37,545 nucleotides of DNA, from the NCBI GenBank assembly GCA_002839855.1, contig PGYV01000013.1:1-37545 (forward strand), in the 5' to 3' direction. Source of the DNA: Candidatus Goldiibacteriota bacterium HGW-Goldbacteria-1. GTDB lineage: Bacteria > Oederibacteriota > PGYV01. Under the pieces are notes generated by a model. The model searched no databases, had not been told where the DNA came from, and saw only the letters and a program-made list of their open reading frames with translations. The first letter of the stretch is position 1, and every line of letters starts with the position of its first letter. The position numbers and the translations under genes were made by a program. Shown in pieces: positions 26,734-34,978 of this stretch.

Positions 26734-27606
26734 ATGAAAGAAAAACTTATAGGTATAGGCGCGGGAGCTAAATTGAGCGGGCTTTCTGAAAGGACACTTA
26801 GGTATTGGGAGAGCCTTGGGCTTATAAAACCCGTAAGGCTGCCTTCCGGGCACAGAAAATTCAGCAAGCCCATGATAAAGAAAATTATTGCCATAAAAGA
26901 AATTCTTGAAAAATACAATTTAAGAATAAATGACCTGATTACATCATCCAAATTTCTTCAGGACGAACTGTTAAAAGAAAAAGTGGATTCTCCGGACGTA
27001 TTTGACCTTAACATAGCCCTTGATTCGCAGATATATGAAAGGGCAAAGAAAGCGGGAAAACTTCACCCTTTGTCCGGGCTGCCGGATTCACTGTACATCC
27101 GCCAGGAAATTGAAAGAAGGCTGGATGAAGACTATAAGATTGCGGTCTGCTATGTGGACATGAAAGATTTTAAATATTATAACAAACGCTACGGATATGA
27201 AAAAGGCGACGCGGTTATTAAATTTCTTGCCAGTCTGATTCACGATGTGGTAAAGGAAAACGGGGATAAAGAAGACATTGCCGGACACATTGGCGGTGAC
27301 AACTTTGTTATCATAACATCGCATGAAAAATACAATAAAGTGTGTTCGGAGCTTATTAAATCTTTTGACCTGCTCATAGAGCAGCATTATGAAAAAGAAG
27401 ACCGCGACAAGGGCTATATAGTAAATTACACCAGGCGCGGCGAAGAAATAAGGACTGCGGTCATGATTCTGTCGGTTTCGGTGGTATGGAATATCAGAAG
27501 AAAGCTTACACATTACGCCGAAGTGGCGGACATAGCGCAGGAACTTAAATCATACGCGCAGAAATTTCCCAAGAGTGAATTTGTGGTGGATAGAAGAAGC
27601 GATTAA
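26734..27606 (+). CDS. MerR-type DNA-binding domain fused to a degenerate GGDEF domain
   Basis: 290 residues. The MerR winged helix (about 5-70) has GIGAGAKLSGLSERTLRYWE and SGHRKFS. After a linker, a GGDEF-type domain starts with HPLSGLPDS (111-119) and has CYVDMKDFKYYNKRYGYEKG (metal Asp142). The signature reads GGDNF (187-191) instead of GGDEF or GGEEF, replacing the Glu needed for diguanylate cyclase activity. The product-inhibition RxxD site is also absent. The domain therefore more likely senses a nucleotide than makes c-di-GMP. The gene has its own promoter and ends 5 bases from the oppositely directed DUF2723 gene. Target genes are unknown; the divergent rhodanese pair is a candidate. 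Confidence 0.85.
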   Translation: MKEKLIGIGAGAKLSGLSERTLRYWESLGLIKPVRLPSGHRKFSKPMIKKIIAIKEILEKYNLRINDLITSSKFLQDELLKEKVDSPDVFDLNIALDSQIYERAKKAGKLHPLSGLPDSLYIRQEIERRLDEDYKIAVCYVDMKDFKYYNKRYGYEKGDAVIKFLASLIHDVVKENGDKEDIAGHIGGDNFVIITSHEKYNKVCSELIKSFDLLIEQHYEKEDRDKGYIVNYTRRGEEIRTAVMILSVSVVWNIRRKLTHYAEVADIAQELKSYAQKFPKSEFVVDRRSD

Positions 27607-27611
27607 GCTTT

Positions 27612-29675
27612 TTATTCTGCGGGAATCTTTTCCAGCACAGCTATTATACTGTTAAGATCCGTCCTGGAAGGGTCAATTTCTTTAATTTTTCTGAATGCCT
27701 GAAGCGCTTCTGAATACCTGCCGGTTTTGTAATAGACCACCCCAAGGTTGTGCCACGATGAGACATAATTTGGATCCAGCTGTAGGCTTATCAAATAGTT
27801 TTCTTCCGCGGTTTTAAAATCTCCGATGTTAAACCTGGCATTACCCATGTTATAAATAAATTCACAATTTTCCGGCTGCAGCTGATACGCAAGGGAAAAG
27901 TACTGCAGGGACAAATCGTTAAAACCCTTGTCTTCAAAGAATACGCCTGCAGAATTTGCGGATGTGGCAAAATCTTTCAGGTAAAGTGATTCGTTAGGCT
28001 GCGTGAAACCGCCCGTGTATGTGCCAAGCATATTTCTGTAATTATAATACTTCCACATATTGCGCAGCGATACCGTGTACATATCGCTTATAAAAGCGTA
28101 ATCGGAAGGCATAACACGCCATGCCATTCCTTTGGGCATAAGTTCAAATCCGCCGTTAAGCGCGTTTTCTTCCGGTTTGTTATATGAAAAATAGATATTT
28201 CTGGAAGACAAATTCATTTTTATAAGCGCGTTAATAATGTAACCGGTGGATTCCGTGCCTATTTTCTTTTCTTTTATTACCGGTACTTTTGCAGCAGGGT
28301 CCTGTTTTGTAATGGAATCACGCACCCATTGCATCGGCAGCACGGCAGAACCTATTATAACCACATCAGTCCGTACTTTTTTCACGTATTTCAGGTACCA
28401 TAACGGAAAAACAACGCCGTCGCCGGTGACAAACAGCATTGAATTTTTTTCCACGGAAGACAGCAGGTTTAAATTAAAATCCCTGGAAAAAAAATATCCG
28501 GACCTGTTTAAAAGCGGGTAAGCGGTAATTGTGTCACGGGCAAAAAGCGCCGCGAATAATATAACGGCGGCGATGTACGAGGTTTTTTTATTTTTTATAA
28601 AAGCCATTAAAGAGTAAAGGCCAATCGCCATACACAGAGCCAAAGAAAGATAAACGGGCGTGATGTAGGTTTCCATTATATAAAGCCTTTCTTTCGGAAG
28701 GTTAAGATAAAAAGATGTGACAGCAAGAAATGTAAAAGGTATAAGCGCTAAGATGATGCCGATTTTTTTATTTTTAATAAAGGTAAATATTATGCCTGTT
28801 AATGCCAACGCAAGCCCGGCAAAGGAATGCTCGCGAGCAAGGGAGGAAAAGAATTTTCCGGCCTGCATTAAAGGCGCGTTTATACTTTTGGCAATTTCAG
28901 CCCTGACATACTGATATCTGGAAAAGACCTGCATAAAATTTTCAAGATTTGAAGGGTCGCCCCAGTTTAGCACCGCGCTGTGCGCGCGTATTGGAAGGTA
29001 AAGATAAATTGAAAAACCCGCGGTGAACAAAAGCATTAAAGATATAATATTTGTTGGGCGCAGTAATTCTTTAAATCCCGGGCTTAAAATAATATAGAAA
29101 TAGACAGGCAGCATAATAATCTGCGACATATGGTGGTTTCCCAGGCTTAAACCGTAAATCAGGAAAAACAGCCTTAGTGTTTTAATTTTTTGTCCCGGCA
29201 CGGCGGTAAAAGAACAATTAAAAGCTGTGATTAAAAGCGTAAGGGTGAAGGCTATGTTAAGAAGGTAAATTCCGCCTTTGGCGGTTATGGACTGGTCCCA
29301 TATTGAAAAGCCTGTCATAAAAAACACGGCGCAGGCTGCCGCGGGCAGTAGTGTGTGCGCGGACAGTTTTATTGCGCGCATAAGAGTGTTAAAAAGAATT
29401 ATAAGAAGAAGGCCGCACAATAAAGAAAGCGTTATTGAAAGAAGATAAATTCGGAAGGAGTAGTCCGCAACCGGTATGAAAGAAAATATTTTTCCAAGAA
29501 GGGAAAAAACGGGATATCCCGGAGGGTGCTGTATACCCAGAGTAACGCTTGCGGTTATGGTTTCGCCTGAATCGCCTGAAAATACAGCCGGCGGAGCGGT
29601 GGTTAATAAAAGATAAAATACAGCCAAAAATACTGCCGCAAGAACCGCGGCGGGCAGGTATCTGCGTAAGGACAT
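27612..29675 (-). CDS. DUF2723 membrane protein with C-terminal TPR repeats
   Basis: 687 residues. The N-terminal motif GDSGETITASVTLGIQHPPG, with Asp35 and Glu38 in the first outer loop, and about ten further membrane helices match DUF2723, a GT-C-like family. The acidic residues and following H-P-P-G-Y-P segment are its hallmarks. A soluble region follows from about 400. The last 90 residues form TPR units, seen in YNMGNARFNIGDFKTAEENY and WHNLGVVYYKTGRYSEALQA. Enzymes of this type are thought to glycosylate proteins or lipids outside the membrane. It is 3 bases from the PilZ gene upstream and probably shares its transcript. Confidence 0.85.
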   Translation of the reverse strand: MSLRRYLPAAVLAAVFLAVFYLLLTTAPPAVFSGDSGETITASVTLGIQHPPGYPVFSLLGKIFSFIPVADYSFRIYLLSITLSLLCGLLLIILFNTLMRAIKLSAHTLLPAAACAVFFMTGFSIWDQSITAKGGIYLLNIAFTLTLLITAFNCSFTAVPGQKIKTLRLFFLIYGLSLGNHHMSQIIMLPVYFYIILSPGFKELLRPTNIISLMLLFTAGFSIYLYLPIRAHSAVLNWGDPSNLENFMQVFSRYQYVRAEIAKSINAPLMQAGKFFSSLAREHSFAGLALALTGIIFTFIKNKKIGIILALIPFTFLAVTSFYLNLPKERLYIMETYITPVYLSLALCMAIGLYSLMAFIKNKKTSYIAAVILFAALFARDTITAYPLLNRSGYFFSRDFNLNLLSSVEKNSMLFVTGDGVVFPLWYLKYVKKVRTDVVIIGSAVLPMQWVRDSITKQDPAAKVPVIKEKKIGTESTGYIINALIKMNLSSRNIYFSYNKPEENALNGGFELMPKGMAWRVMPSDYAFISDMYTVSLRNMWKYYNYRNMLGTYTGGFTQPNESLYLKDFATSANSAGVFFEDKGFNDLSLQYFSLAYQLQPENCEFIYNMGNARFNIGDFKTAEENYLISLQLDPNYVSSWHNLGVVYYKTGRYSEALQAFRKIKEIDPSRTDLNSIIAVLEKIPAE

Positions 29676-29678
29676 TTT

Positions 29679-30065
29679 TTAATTTTCGTTAAAATGTTCT
29701 ATTAATTTTTCTATGTGCTTTTTTTCGCCTTCAAGTATATGAAGCCCTGCTGAATACCTTCCGAAGATTTTATACGCGTTGCGTTTAGTCCATTCAATAC
29801 GCACTAAAAGGTTGAATTTATCTTCGGCTATCGCGTTTTCGTGTATTTCCAGTTTAAGAGTGGTGCGTTCCGGAAGAAGAAAATCGCAGTTTATAAGCAT
29901 TCCTTCTTCGCTTACGTTAATGGTGGTGGCGCGAAAAGATTCACCCTGTTTTAACTTTGATTTTTCGCCGGTAAGATCATCGGGGAAACGGTCAAGGACA
30001 GCCGAAATGTTCAGAATCTTTGTGAACCTGGGGTGCTTCCTTGCTTCTCTTTCATCTTTTTTCAT
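29679..30065 (-). CDS. PilZ domain protein
   Basis: 128 residues from the ATG at 30065, which has AAGGTGG before it; an upstream in-frame Met at 30098 has no ribosome site. RKHPR (9-13) supplies the R-x-x-x-R part and NVSEEG the N-x-S-x-x-G part of the c-di-GMP binding motif, so both halves are intact. No output domain is attached. It precedes the DUF2723 gene by 3 bases, which suggests c-di-GMP control of that membrane protein or of the same surface process. Confidence 0.85.
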   Translation of the reverse strand: MKKDEREARKHPRFTKILNISAVLDRFPDDLTGEKSKLKQGESFRATTINVSEEGMLINCDFLLPERTTLKLEIHENAIAEDKFNLLVRIEWTKRNAYKIFGRYSAGLHILEGEKKHIEKLIEHFNEN

Positions 30066-30103
30066 CGTGCCACCTTTGGGTTTATTTATTTTATGCATTT
30101 AAT

Positions 30104-30189
30104 TGGTGCCGGAGGTCGGACTTGAACCGACATGACCTTGCGGACGGGAGATTTTGAGTCTCCTGTGTCTACCATTTCACCACTCCGGC
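30104..30189 (-). tRNA. tRNA-Leu (anticodon CAA)
   Basis: The minus strand folds as a class II tRNA. The 7-bp acceptor is GCCGGAG / CTCCGGC; the anticodon arm is GGAGA-CTCAAAA-TCTCC with anticodon CAA; a long variable arm follows; the T arm is GTCGG-TTCAAGT-CCGAC. The discriminator is A, and CCA is encoded at the 3' end. These are the leucine features; it reads UUG codons. Confidence 0.95.
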
Positions 30190-30202
30190 CAGTCTTGAAA
30201 AT

Positions 30203-30231
30203 ATACTATATTAAATGGCATGGTTTGTCAA
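30203..30231 (-). promoter_or_regulatory. Putative promoter of tRNA-Leu
   Basis: On the minus strand, TTGACA (30231-30226), 17 bases, then TAGTAT (30208-30203); an alternative TATAGT sits at 15-base spacing. The tRNA starts at 30189, and the PilZ and DUF2723 genes could be read through from it. Confidence 0.5.
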
Positions 30232-30360
30232 CTTAAAGAGAGGTTTTGCGTCAGAAAGTAAGAAAAACACTTAATAAAGGATTTTCGGGTGTATTTTCAA
30301 GTTTTTTTTTAATGGAAAAAATGTTATATTATCTGGAACAATAATTTTAAGGAGGGCATT

Positions 30361-31722
30361 ATGTCAGACACAAGAAAATTTATTCTTCAGGAAAAAGATA
30401 TCCCGAACGCATGGTACAACATCATTCCGGATCTGCCAACACCACTGGATCCGCCGCTTCATCCGGGAACAGGCAAACCGCTTGGGCCTGCTGACCTTGC
30501 TCCTATTTTCCCCATGGCTTTAATTGAACAGGAAATGTCACCCAAACAGTGGATAGACATTCCCGGAGAAATTCTGGATATTTATAAAATATGGAGGCCG
30601 TCGCCTTTATTCCGCGCCAGAGGGCTTGAAAAGCTGCTTGATACACCGGCAAAAATTTATTATAAATACGAAGGCGTGTCTCCGGCAGGAAGCCACAAAC
30701 CTAATTCAGCCATTGCGCAGGCGTATTACAATAAAAAAGAGGGCGTAAAGAAACTTGTAACGGAAACCGGGGCAGGGCAGTGGGGTTCCGCGCTTGCGCT
30801 TGCCGGCACGATGATGGGCCTTGAAGTGGAAGTATATATGGTAAAGGTAAGCTATGACGCAAAACCATACAGAAAGCTTATGATGCAGACATGGGGTGCA
30901 AAAGTATTTTCTTCCCCCACAAAGTTTACCGAAATAGGAAAAAAGATACTGGCAGAACATCCGGATTCCAACGGCTCGCTGGGCATTGCAATATCCGAGG
31001 CTGTTGAAGTGGCGGCAAAAGACCCGCACGCGAAATACGCGCTGGGAAGCGTTTTAAACCACGTGGCGCTGCACCAGACAGTTATAGGGCTTGAAGCAAA
31101 AAAACAGATGGAAATGGCAGGGGATTATCCTGATATTGTAATAGCGTGCCACGGCGGCGGAAGTAATTTTGCCGGGACCGCTTTCCCTTTTGCGTACGAT
31201 AAAATGAAAGGTAATAAGAAAAACTTAAGGTTAATCGCGGCTGAACCTGCTGCATGCCCTACACTTACAAAGGGAGTTAATACTTATGATTTTGGCGATA
31301 CGGGCGAAATGACACCGCTTTTAATGATGTATACGCTTGGCCATAAATTTATGCCGTCAGGAATTCACGCGGGCGGGCTTAGGTATCATGGAGCTTCGCC
31401 GCTTGTTTCAAACCTGTTAAAAAACGGGGTCATTGAAGCTGTGGCAAATAACCAGACAGAGTGTTTTGATGCTGCAATACAGTTCGCTAAAACGGAAGGC
31501 ATAATTCCCGCGCCGGAAAGCTCCCATGCTATCAGAGTGGCTATTAACGAGGCGTTAATAGCAAAGGAAACAGGCGAAAAGAAGGTTATTTTGTTCAATT
31601 TAAGCGGGCATGGTAATTTTGATTTCGCGGCTTATGAAGCATATCTGACCGGTAAAATGGTTGATGTACCGCTGCCGCAGTCTGATATTGATGATGGTTT
31701 AAAAAGCGTTCCAAAGAGGTAA
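30361..31722 (+). CDS. trpB2: TrpB2-type tryptophan synthase beta chain-like PLP enzyme
   Basis: 453 residues, longer than TrpB1 (about 400) as expected for the TrpB2 group. The N-terminal extension [18 protein letters not shown] is diagnostic. The PLP-binding Lys is Lys113 in GSHKPNSA, followed by [15 protein letters not shown] and the phosphate-binding [10 protein letters not shown]. It converts indole and serine to tryptophan, often without a TrpA partner, and may salvage indole. No other trp gene is nearby, in keeping with the stand-alone habit of TrpB2. AAGGAGGG lies before the ATG. Confidence 0.95.
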   Translation: MSDTRKFILQEKDIPNAWYNIIPDLPTPLDPPLHPGTGKPLGPADLAPIFPMALIEQEMSPKQWIDIPGEILDIYKIWRPSPLFRARGLEKLLDTPAKIYYKYEGVSPAGSHKPNSAIAQAYYNKKEGVKKLVTETGAGQWGSALALAGTMMGLEVEVYMVKVSYDAKPYRKLMMQTWGAKVFSSPTKFTEIGKKILAEHPDSNGSLGIAISEAVEVAAKDPHAKYALGSVLNHVALHQTVIGLEAKKQMEMAGDYPDIVIACHGGGSNFAGTAFPFAYDKMKGNKKNLRLIAAEPAACPTLTKGVNTYDFGDTGEMTPLLMMYTLGHKFMPSGIHAGGLRYHGASPLVSNLLKNGVIEAVANNQTECFDAAIQFAKTEGIIPAPESSHAIRVAINEALIAKETGEKKVILFNLSGHGNFDFAAYEAYLTGKMVDVPLPQSDIDDGLKSVPKR

Positions 31723-31727
31723 ATTAA

Positions 31728-31747
31728 GGCGCATTCTTTTTCGCGCC
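31728..31747 (+). other. Short GC hairpin between trpB2 and the PorV-like gene
   Basis: GGCGC (31728-31732) and GCGCC (31743-31747) flank a 10-base loop ending in TTTTTC. There is no T run after it, so termination or attenuation is uncertain. Confidence 0.25.
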
Positions 31748-31765
31748 GATAATAGAGGGTGAAGG

Positions 31766-32995
31766 ATGAAAATAAAATTTTTTCTTGCCGCGTTATTGCT
31801 GGTTACTCAGGCGGCGTTCTGCGGTATTTCGGGTATGCCGGTGGAAGTAATTAATCACGGCGCGGGAGTTAGGGCGCTTTCGATGGGCGGGGCGGTGTCG
31901 GCTGATTCTGCGGATGCTTCCGCTTCGTTCTGGAGCCCGGCGATGCTGGATTCTATTAATACCAATCAGTTAGAGGCGTCTTATGAAATGCTTTACGGCG
32001 GGGCTATTTTCAACGCGCTTGGTTTTTCCGGGCCTATTGGAAAAATGGGCGGGCTTGGGGTGTCCATAAGAAATATGCATTATGGCGAATATGAAGTTGT
32101 GTCTGAAGAAGGAAATGCGGAAGGCAATGAAGCCATGAATGATTTTATGCTTACCGGCGCTTATGGGCGTAACCTTTTTGCTGGAGTTCAGGGCGGCCTG
32201 GCGCTTAAAGCTATAGTGCGCGGAATTGGCGGAAAAAATTATATGGGTTTTAATTCGGATTTGTCATTGTCCAAAAGTTTTGAATGGGGAAGGGCATCGC
32301 TGACAGGAAAAAACATAATTCCGCTTGGAATTAAATATGATTTTTCGGAAGAAATGCTTCCGGCTGCAGTAAGATTAGGGCTGTCTTTTATGCTTCTTGA
32401 CGGGGCGCTTAAAATAAATACTGACGCTGAAAAAGCATTTGCGGGCGGGCCCGCGGTTATATGCGCCGGCGCTGAATATAAAGTGATGGAGCCGCTTTAT
32501 TTAAGGGCGGGTATGGGGTCAATTGGGGACGTTAATGAAATAAACGCGGGATTTGGTTTTAAGTATGAAGGCTTTGGCCTTGATTACGGCGCCGCGTACA
32601 CCGAACTTTCGCTTAACCACAGGGTGGCGTTGTCATACAGTTTTGGCGGGTATGAATTAAAACTTACTCCGGATCCCGCTGTTTTTTCGCCTATGGGCGG
32701 GAACAGAAGGACGTATATAAAAATTACGGCCATGACAAAATATGAAATATTCAAGTGGAAGGTTGAAATAAAAGATAACAAAGGAAAAGTTGTTAAAAGC
32801 TGGGAAGGCGCAGGCAGGCCGGATGAAACGCTTATCTGGGACGGCCTTGAAAAAGACGGAATGCCCTTTAATGAAGGGGATTATAAAGCTGTAATTGTGG
32901 TCACTGATGAAAATGACGCGGTGATAAGGTCAGGCGATGTAATAATAAAAATATCGCAGGGGGATCAAAAAGCAATTCCGCTATTTATGGAATGA
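31766..32995 (+). CDS. PorV/PorQ-like outer-membrane beta-barrel with C-terminal FlgD-like Ig domain
   Basis: 409 residues with a signal peptide (about 1-19). The region GAGVRALSMGGAVSADSADA with SFWSPAML (32-60) is the opening typical of PorV, PorQ and related UPF0164 barrels. Alternating beta strands continue to about 300. The last 90 residues form a FlgD-type Ig-like domain with WKVEIKDNKGKVVKSWEG and LIWDGLEKDGMPFNEGDYKA. PorV carries substrates of the type 9 secretion system at the cell surface, but the UPF0164 family is wider, so a transport role is only possible. The same kind of tail domain ends the Thr-rich protein at the left edge of the window. Confidence 0.78.
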   Translation: MKIKFFLAALLLVTQAAFCGISGMPVEVINHGAGVRALSMGGAVSADSADASASFWSPAMLDSINTNQLEASYEMLYGGAIFNALGFSGPIGKMGGLGVSIRNMHYGEYEVVSEEGNAEGNEAMNDFMLTGAYGRNLFAGVQGGLALKAIVRGIGGKNYMGFNSDLSLSKSFEWGRASLTGKNIIPLGIKYDFSEEMLPAAVRLGLSFMLLDGALKINTDAEKAFAGGPAVICAGAEYKVMEPLYLRAGMGSIGDVNEINAGFGFKYEGFGLDYGAAYTELSLNHRVALSYSFGGYELKLTPDPAVFSPMGGNRRTYIKITAMTKYEIFKWKVEIKDNKGKVVKSWEGAGRPDETLIWDGLEKDGMPFNEGDYKAVIVVTDENDAVIRSGDVIIKISQGDQKAIPLFME

Positions 32996-33001
32996 TTACA
33001 A

Positions 33002-33043
33002 CTTACAAGTAACAACTTACAAGTTTCAACTGACAACTGACAA
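33002..33043 (+). repeat. Left arm of heptamer array (about 6 copies, spacer AA)
   Basis: Units such as CTTACAA, GTAACAA and CTGACAA repeat every 7 bases, beginning right after the stop codon of the PorV-like gene. They are the reverse-complement form of the right-arm unit, with more decay. Confidence 0.85.
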
Positions 33044-33051
33044 CTCAAAGC

Positions 33052-33233
33052 GTGTAACCTGTAACTTGTTACTTGTAACCTGTTACTTGTAACCTGTTAC
33101 TTGTAACTTGTCACTTGTAACTTGTCACTTGTCACTTGTAACCTGTTACCTGTTACTTGTTACTTGTTACTTGTTACTTGTAACCTGTAACCTGTCACTT
33201 GTAACCTGTCACTTGTAACCTGTCACTTGTTAC
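33052..33233 (+). repeat. Right arm of heptamer array (26 exact-phase copies of YTGTNAC)
   Basis: 182 bases divide without a gap into 26 heptamers. The first is GTGTAAC; all others are TTGT or CTGT followed by A, T or C and then AC. Only two positions vary. The core GTNAC is itself nearly palindromic. The last heptamer supplies the stop codon of the minus-strand gene. It separates two convergent genes. Confidence 0.95.
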
Positions 33234-33547
33234 TTCTTCTTTCTTCTGTCCGCGGGTACGGCTTTGGCTTCTTTTCTTCTGTCTTTTGAATAAAGCACAA
33301 GCTTACCGTTTATCATCCTGTATATCTGAATAAGCACTTTGTCAAAAAAGATGCCGTCTGAAATACGGATAAGGTTTTTGTTTGTATTATCGCTTTCACG
33401 TTTTAATTCTTTTTGTGGAAGGTCTTTACTTTTTGTCCTGCGGTCGTGGCGCACATAAACGTACCTGTTGCCCATGTTTTTTACTATCACTTTTTCTTTT
33501 GAATCATAGTAAAGATTTCCGTCAAGGTGAACATAACGTTCTGCCAT
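33230..33547 (-). CDS. Small basic protein of unknown function
   Basis: 105 residues, very rich in Lys, Arg and Asp. I do not recognise it. The start has AGGAGG at good spacing before ATG 33547. A pattern of aromatic and charged residues (YVHLDGNLYYDSKEKVIVKN, RYVYVRHDRR) suggests a small beta fold, and the C-terminus is a basic tail (DRRKKK). It is the last gene of a three-gene minus-strand operon after DUF502 and PilZ proteins. Its stop codon TAA lies inside the last heptamer of the adjacent repeat array, so the array has reached or shaped its 3' end. Confidence 0.7.
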   Translation of the reverse strand: MAERYVHLDGNLYYDSKEKVIVKNMGNRYVYVRHDRRTKSKDLPQKELKRESDNTNKNLIRISDGIFFDKVLIQIYRMINGKLVLYSKDRRKEAKAVPADRRKKK

Positions 33548-33564
33548 TTATAATTCCTCCTGAA

Positions 33565-33993
33565 TCATTTTTGTTTTTTATTCAGTCCTGAAAGATGGGA
33601 TTCCAGCCGTTTTAAGTCGTTTTTGCTGATTGAAATAATTTTAAGCCCGGCTTTTTTAGAGTCGTTACCCTTAAGCCCGTCAAGGTGCATGACTTCTGCC
33701 AGAAGTTTTACCGGGCTTGAAGCCTGAGGTATGTACAGGTCTATTATAAGCTTGTCGCCCTGCACAAGCGCTTCGTCTGTAATTATGGCAAGGCCGCCCC
33801 GGCTTACGTCGTCTGTCATTGAAGTGATAAGCCTGTTGCCCTGCACCATCTGTAATTTTTCAACCGTAGTGTCCCTGTAATCATCCGACAGTTCCGGCGA
33901 TTCTTCAGAGGTACGATAATACGATACTTTAAGGATGTCTTTAACCCGCTCATATTCGCGGCGTTCCAGCCAGCCTCTTTTTATATCAGTCAT
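33565..33993 (-). CDS. PilZ domain protein
   Basis: 142 residues. REYER (12-16) gives the R-x-x-x-R motif and DVSRGG the D/N-x-S-x-x-G motif of a c-di-GMP binding PilZ domain, with the remaining beta strands up to about 125 and a Lys-rich helix at the end. It overlaps the upstream DUF502 gene by 4 bases, so the two are probably translated together. A membrane partner regulated by c-di-GMP is a fair inference. Confidence 0.85.
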   Translation of the reverse strand: MTDIKRGWLERREYERVKDILKVSYYRTSEESPELSDDYRDTTVEKLQMVQGNRLITSMTDDVSRGGLAIITDEALVQGDKLIIDLYIPQASSPVKLLAEVMHLDGLKGNDSKKAGLKIISISKNDLKRLESHLSGLNKKQK

Positions 33994-34640
33994 TTTTTAC
34001 CCTTTTTACGGGCTTTTTTAGTGGTTTTTTGAAGTATATATCTTTCAGGGTGAATCATTCCAAGTGAGATTACGGTTTTTAAAGCATTTTCCACAGGAGT
34101 GTCAAGAAGTAAAATGTTTTTTGGAGGAACAAGGATTAAAAAACCTGAAGTGGGGTTAGGCGTGGTGGGGATGAAAACGTGTATAAAGGTACCTTTATTT
34201 TTTGAGTTAACAAGTGTGACTTCATCCTGGGAAGTAATAAAACCGATGGCATAGAAACCATAGTAAGGATACTGTACAAGGGCAGCCTGTCTGAATGAGC
34301 GTTTTTTTCCGGCGAATAATGTATCGCTTATCTGTTTAATTCCGCCGAAAATCTGTTTTAGAACGGGAATTTTAGAGATAATTGTTTCATATAACTGAAC
34401 CATTTTTTTACCCAGATAGTGTGTGGCAAAGACGCCGGTTATCCACAAAAGCAGGATAAGCGCTATAAGGCCAAGTCCCGGTATAGAGATGCCGATATAT
34501 TTCGTAAGAAGAGGGCCTAAAATGGAATCCAGTTTGTTTAAGAGGAAATAAGTGATATATACCGTAAGGAAAGCAGGCAGAATGACAATTAAACCGGCCA
34601 GTATTTTTGACCAAAACCTTTTAATGAATCCTGACGACAT
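33990..34640 (-). CDS. DUF502 family membrane protein
   Basis: 216 residues. Two membrane helices near the N-terminus (about 12-33 and 55-77) flank a short loop; the rest is soluble and contains PVLKQIFGGIKQISDTLF and FIPTTPNPTSGFLILVPPKN, both typical of DUF502. The family is widespread and of unknown function. The basic C-terminal tail (KKARKKGKK) is probably cytoplasmic. The start has GGAGG before ATG. It is the first gene of the operon with PilZ. Confidence 0.9.
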   Translation of the reverse strand: MSSGFIKRFWSKILAGLIVILPAFLTVYITYFLLNKLDSILGPLLTKYIGISIPGLGLIALILLLWITGVFATHYLGKKMVQLYETIISKIPVLKQIFGGIKQISDTLFAGKKRSFRQAALVQYPYYGFYAIGFITSQDEVTLVNSKNKGTFIHVFIPTTPNPTSGFLILVPPKNILLLDTPVENALKTVISLGMIHPERYILQKTTKKARKKGKK

Positions 34641-34669
34641 AATGCAATCCTCCGTTAAATAATATTGAA

Positions 34670-34698
34670 ATTATATATGAAAGTAGTGTAAAAAACAA
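34670..34698 (-). promoter_or_regulatory. Putative promoter of the DUF502-PilZ operon
   Basis: On the minus strand, TTGTTT (34698-34693), 17 bases, then TATAAT (34675-34670), 30 bases before the ATG. An inverted repeat TAGTGT-N8-ACACTA (34684-34703) covers the -35 box and could be a repressor site. Confidence 0.45.
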
Positions 34699-34831
34699 CA
34701 CTAAAATGAAAGAAAGGGTAAAAGTGTAAAAAAATGCCGCAGTTTTACCTGTGGAAACAAAAAAATTGAATTTGGTTTACGAAAAATCAGGAAAGCATAG
34801 GTTTTTATAGAAAATATTAGAATTTTTGTGT

Positions 34832-34859
34832 TTGACAATGGGTATTTATATAGTATAAT
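34832..34859 (+). promoter_or_regulatory. Sigma-70 promoter of the right-hand Thr-rich gene
   Basis: Perfect consensus boxes: TTGACA (34832-34837), 16 bases, TATAAT (34854-34859). The leader to the TTG start at 35001 is about 135 bases. Confidence 0.65.
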
Positions 34860-34978
34860 TATAATCAGATTAGTAATAAATAGAGAGAAGTATAATAAAC
34901 AATAAAGCGCAAGAAGTAGTTATTATGTCAGAAATTGATTTATATTGCATTGCCGCTTATTAAATCTGACAAAAAAAC

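Noticed and set aside
33002-33233. CRISPR array
   Set aside because: Repeats are 7 bases with no spacers and no cas genes nearby; it is a short tandem repeat.
34925-34963. 12-residue leader peptide MSEIDLYCIAAY
   Set aside because: Only a weak AAGAAG precedes it and there is no run of regulatory codons; chance is likely in this AT-rich leader.
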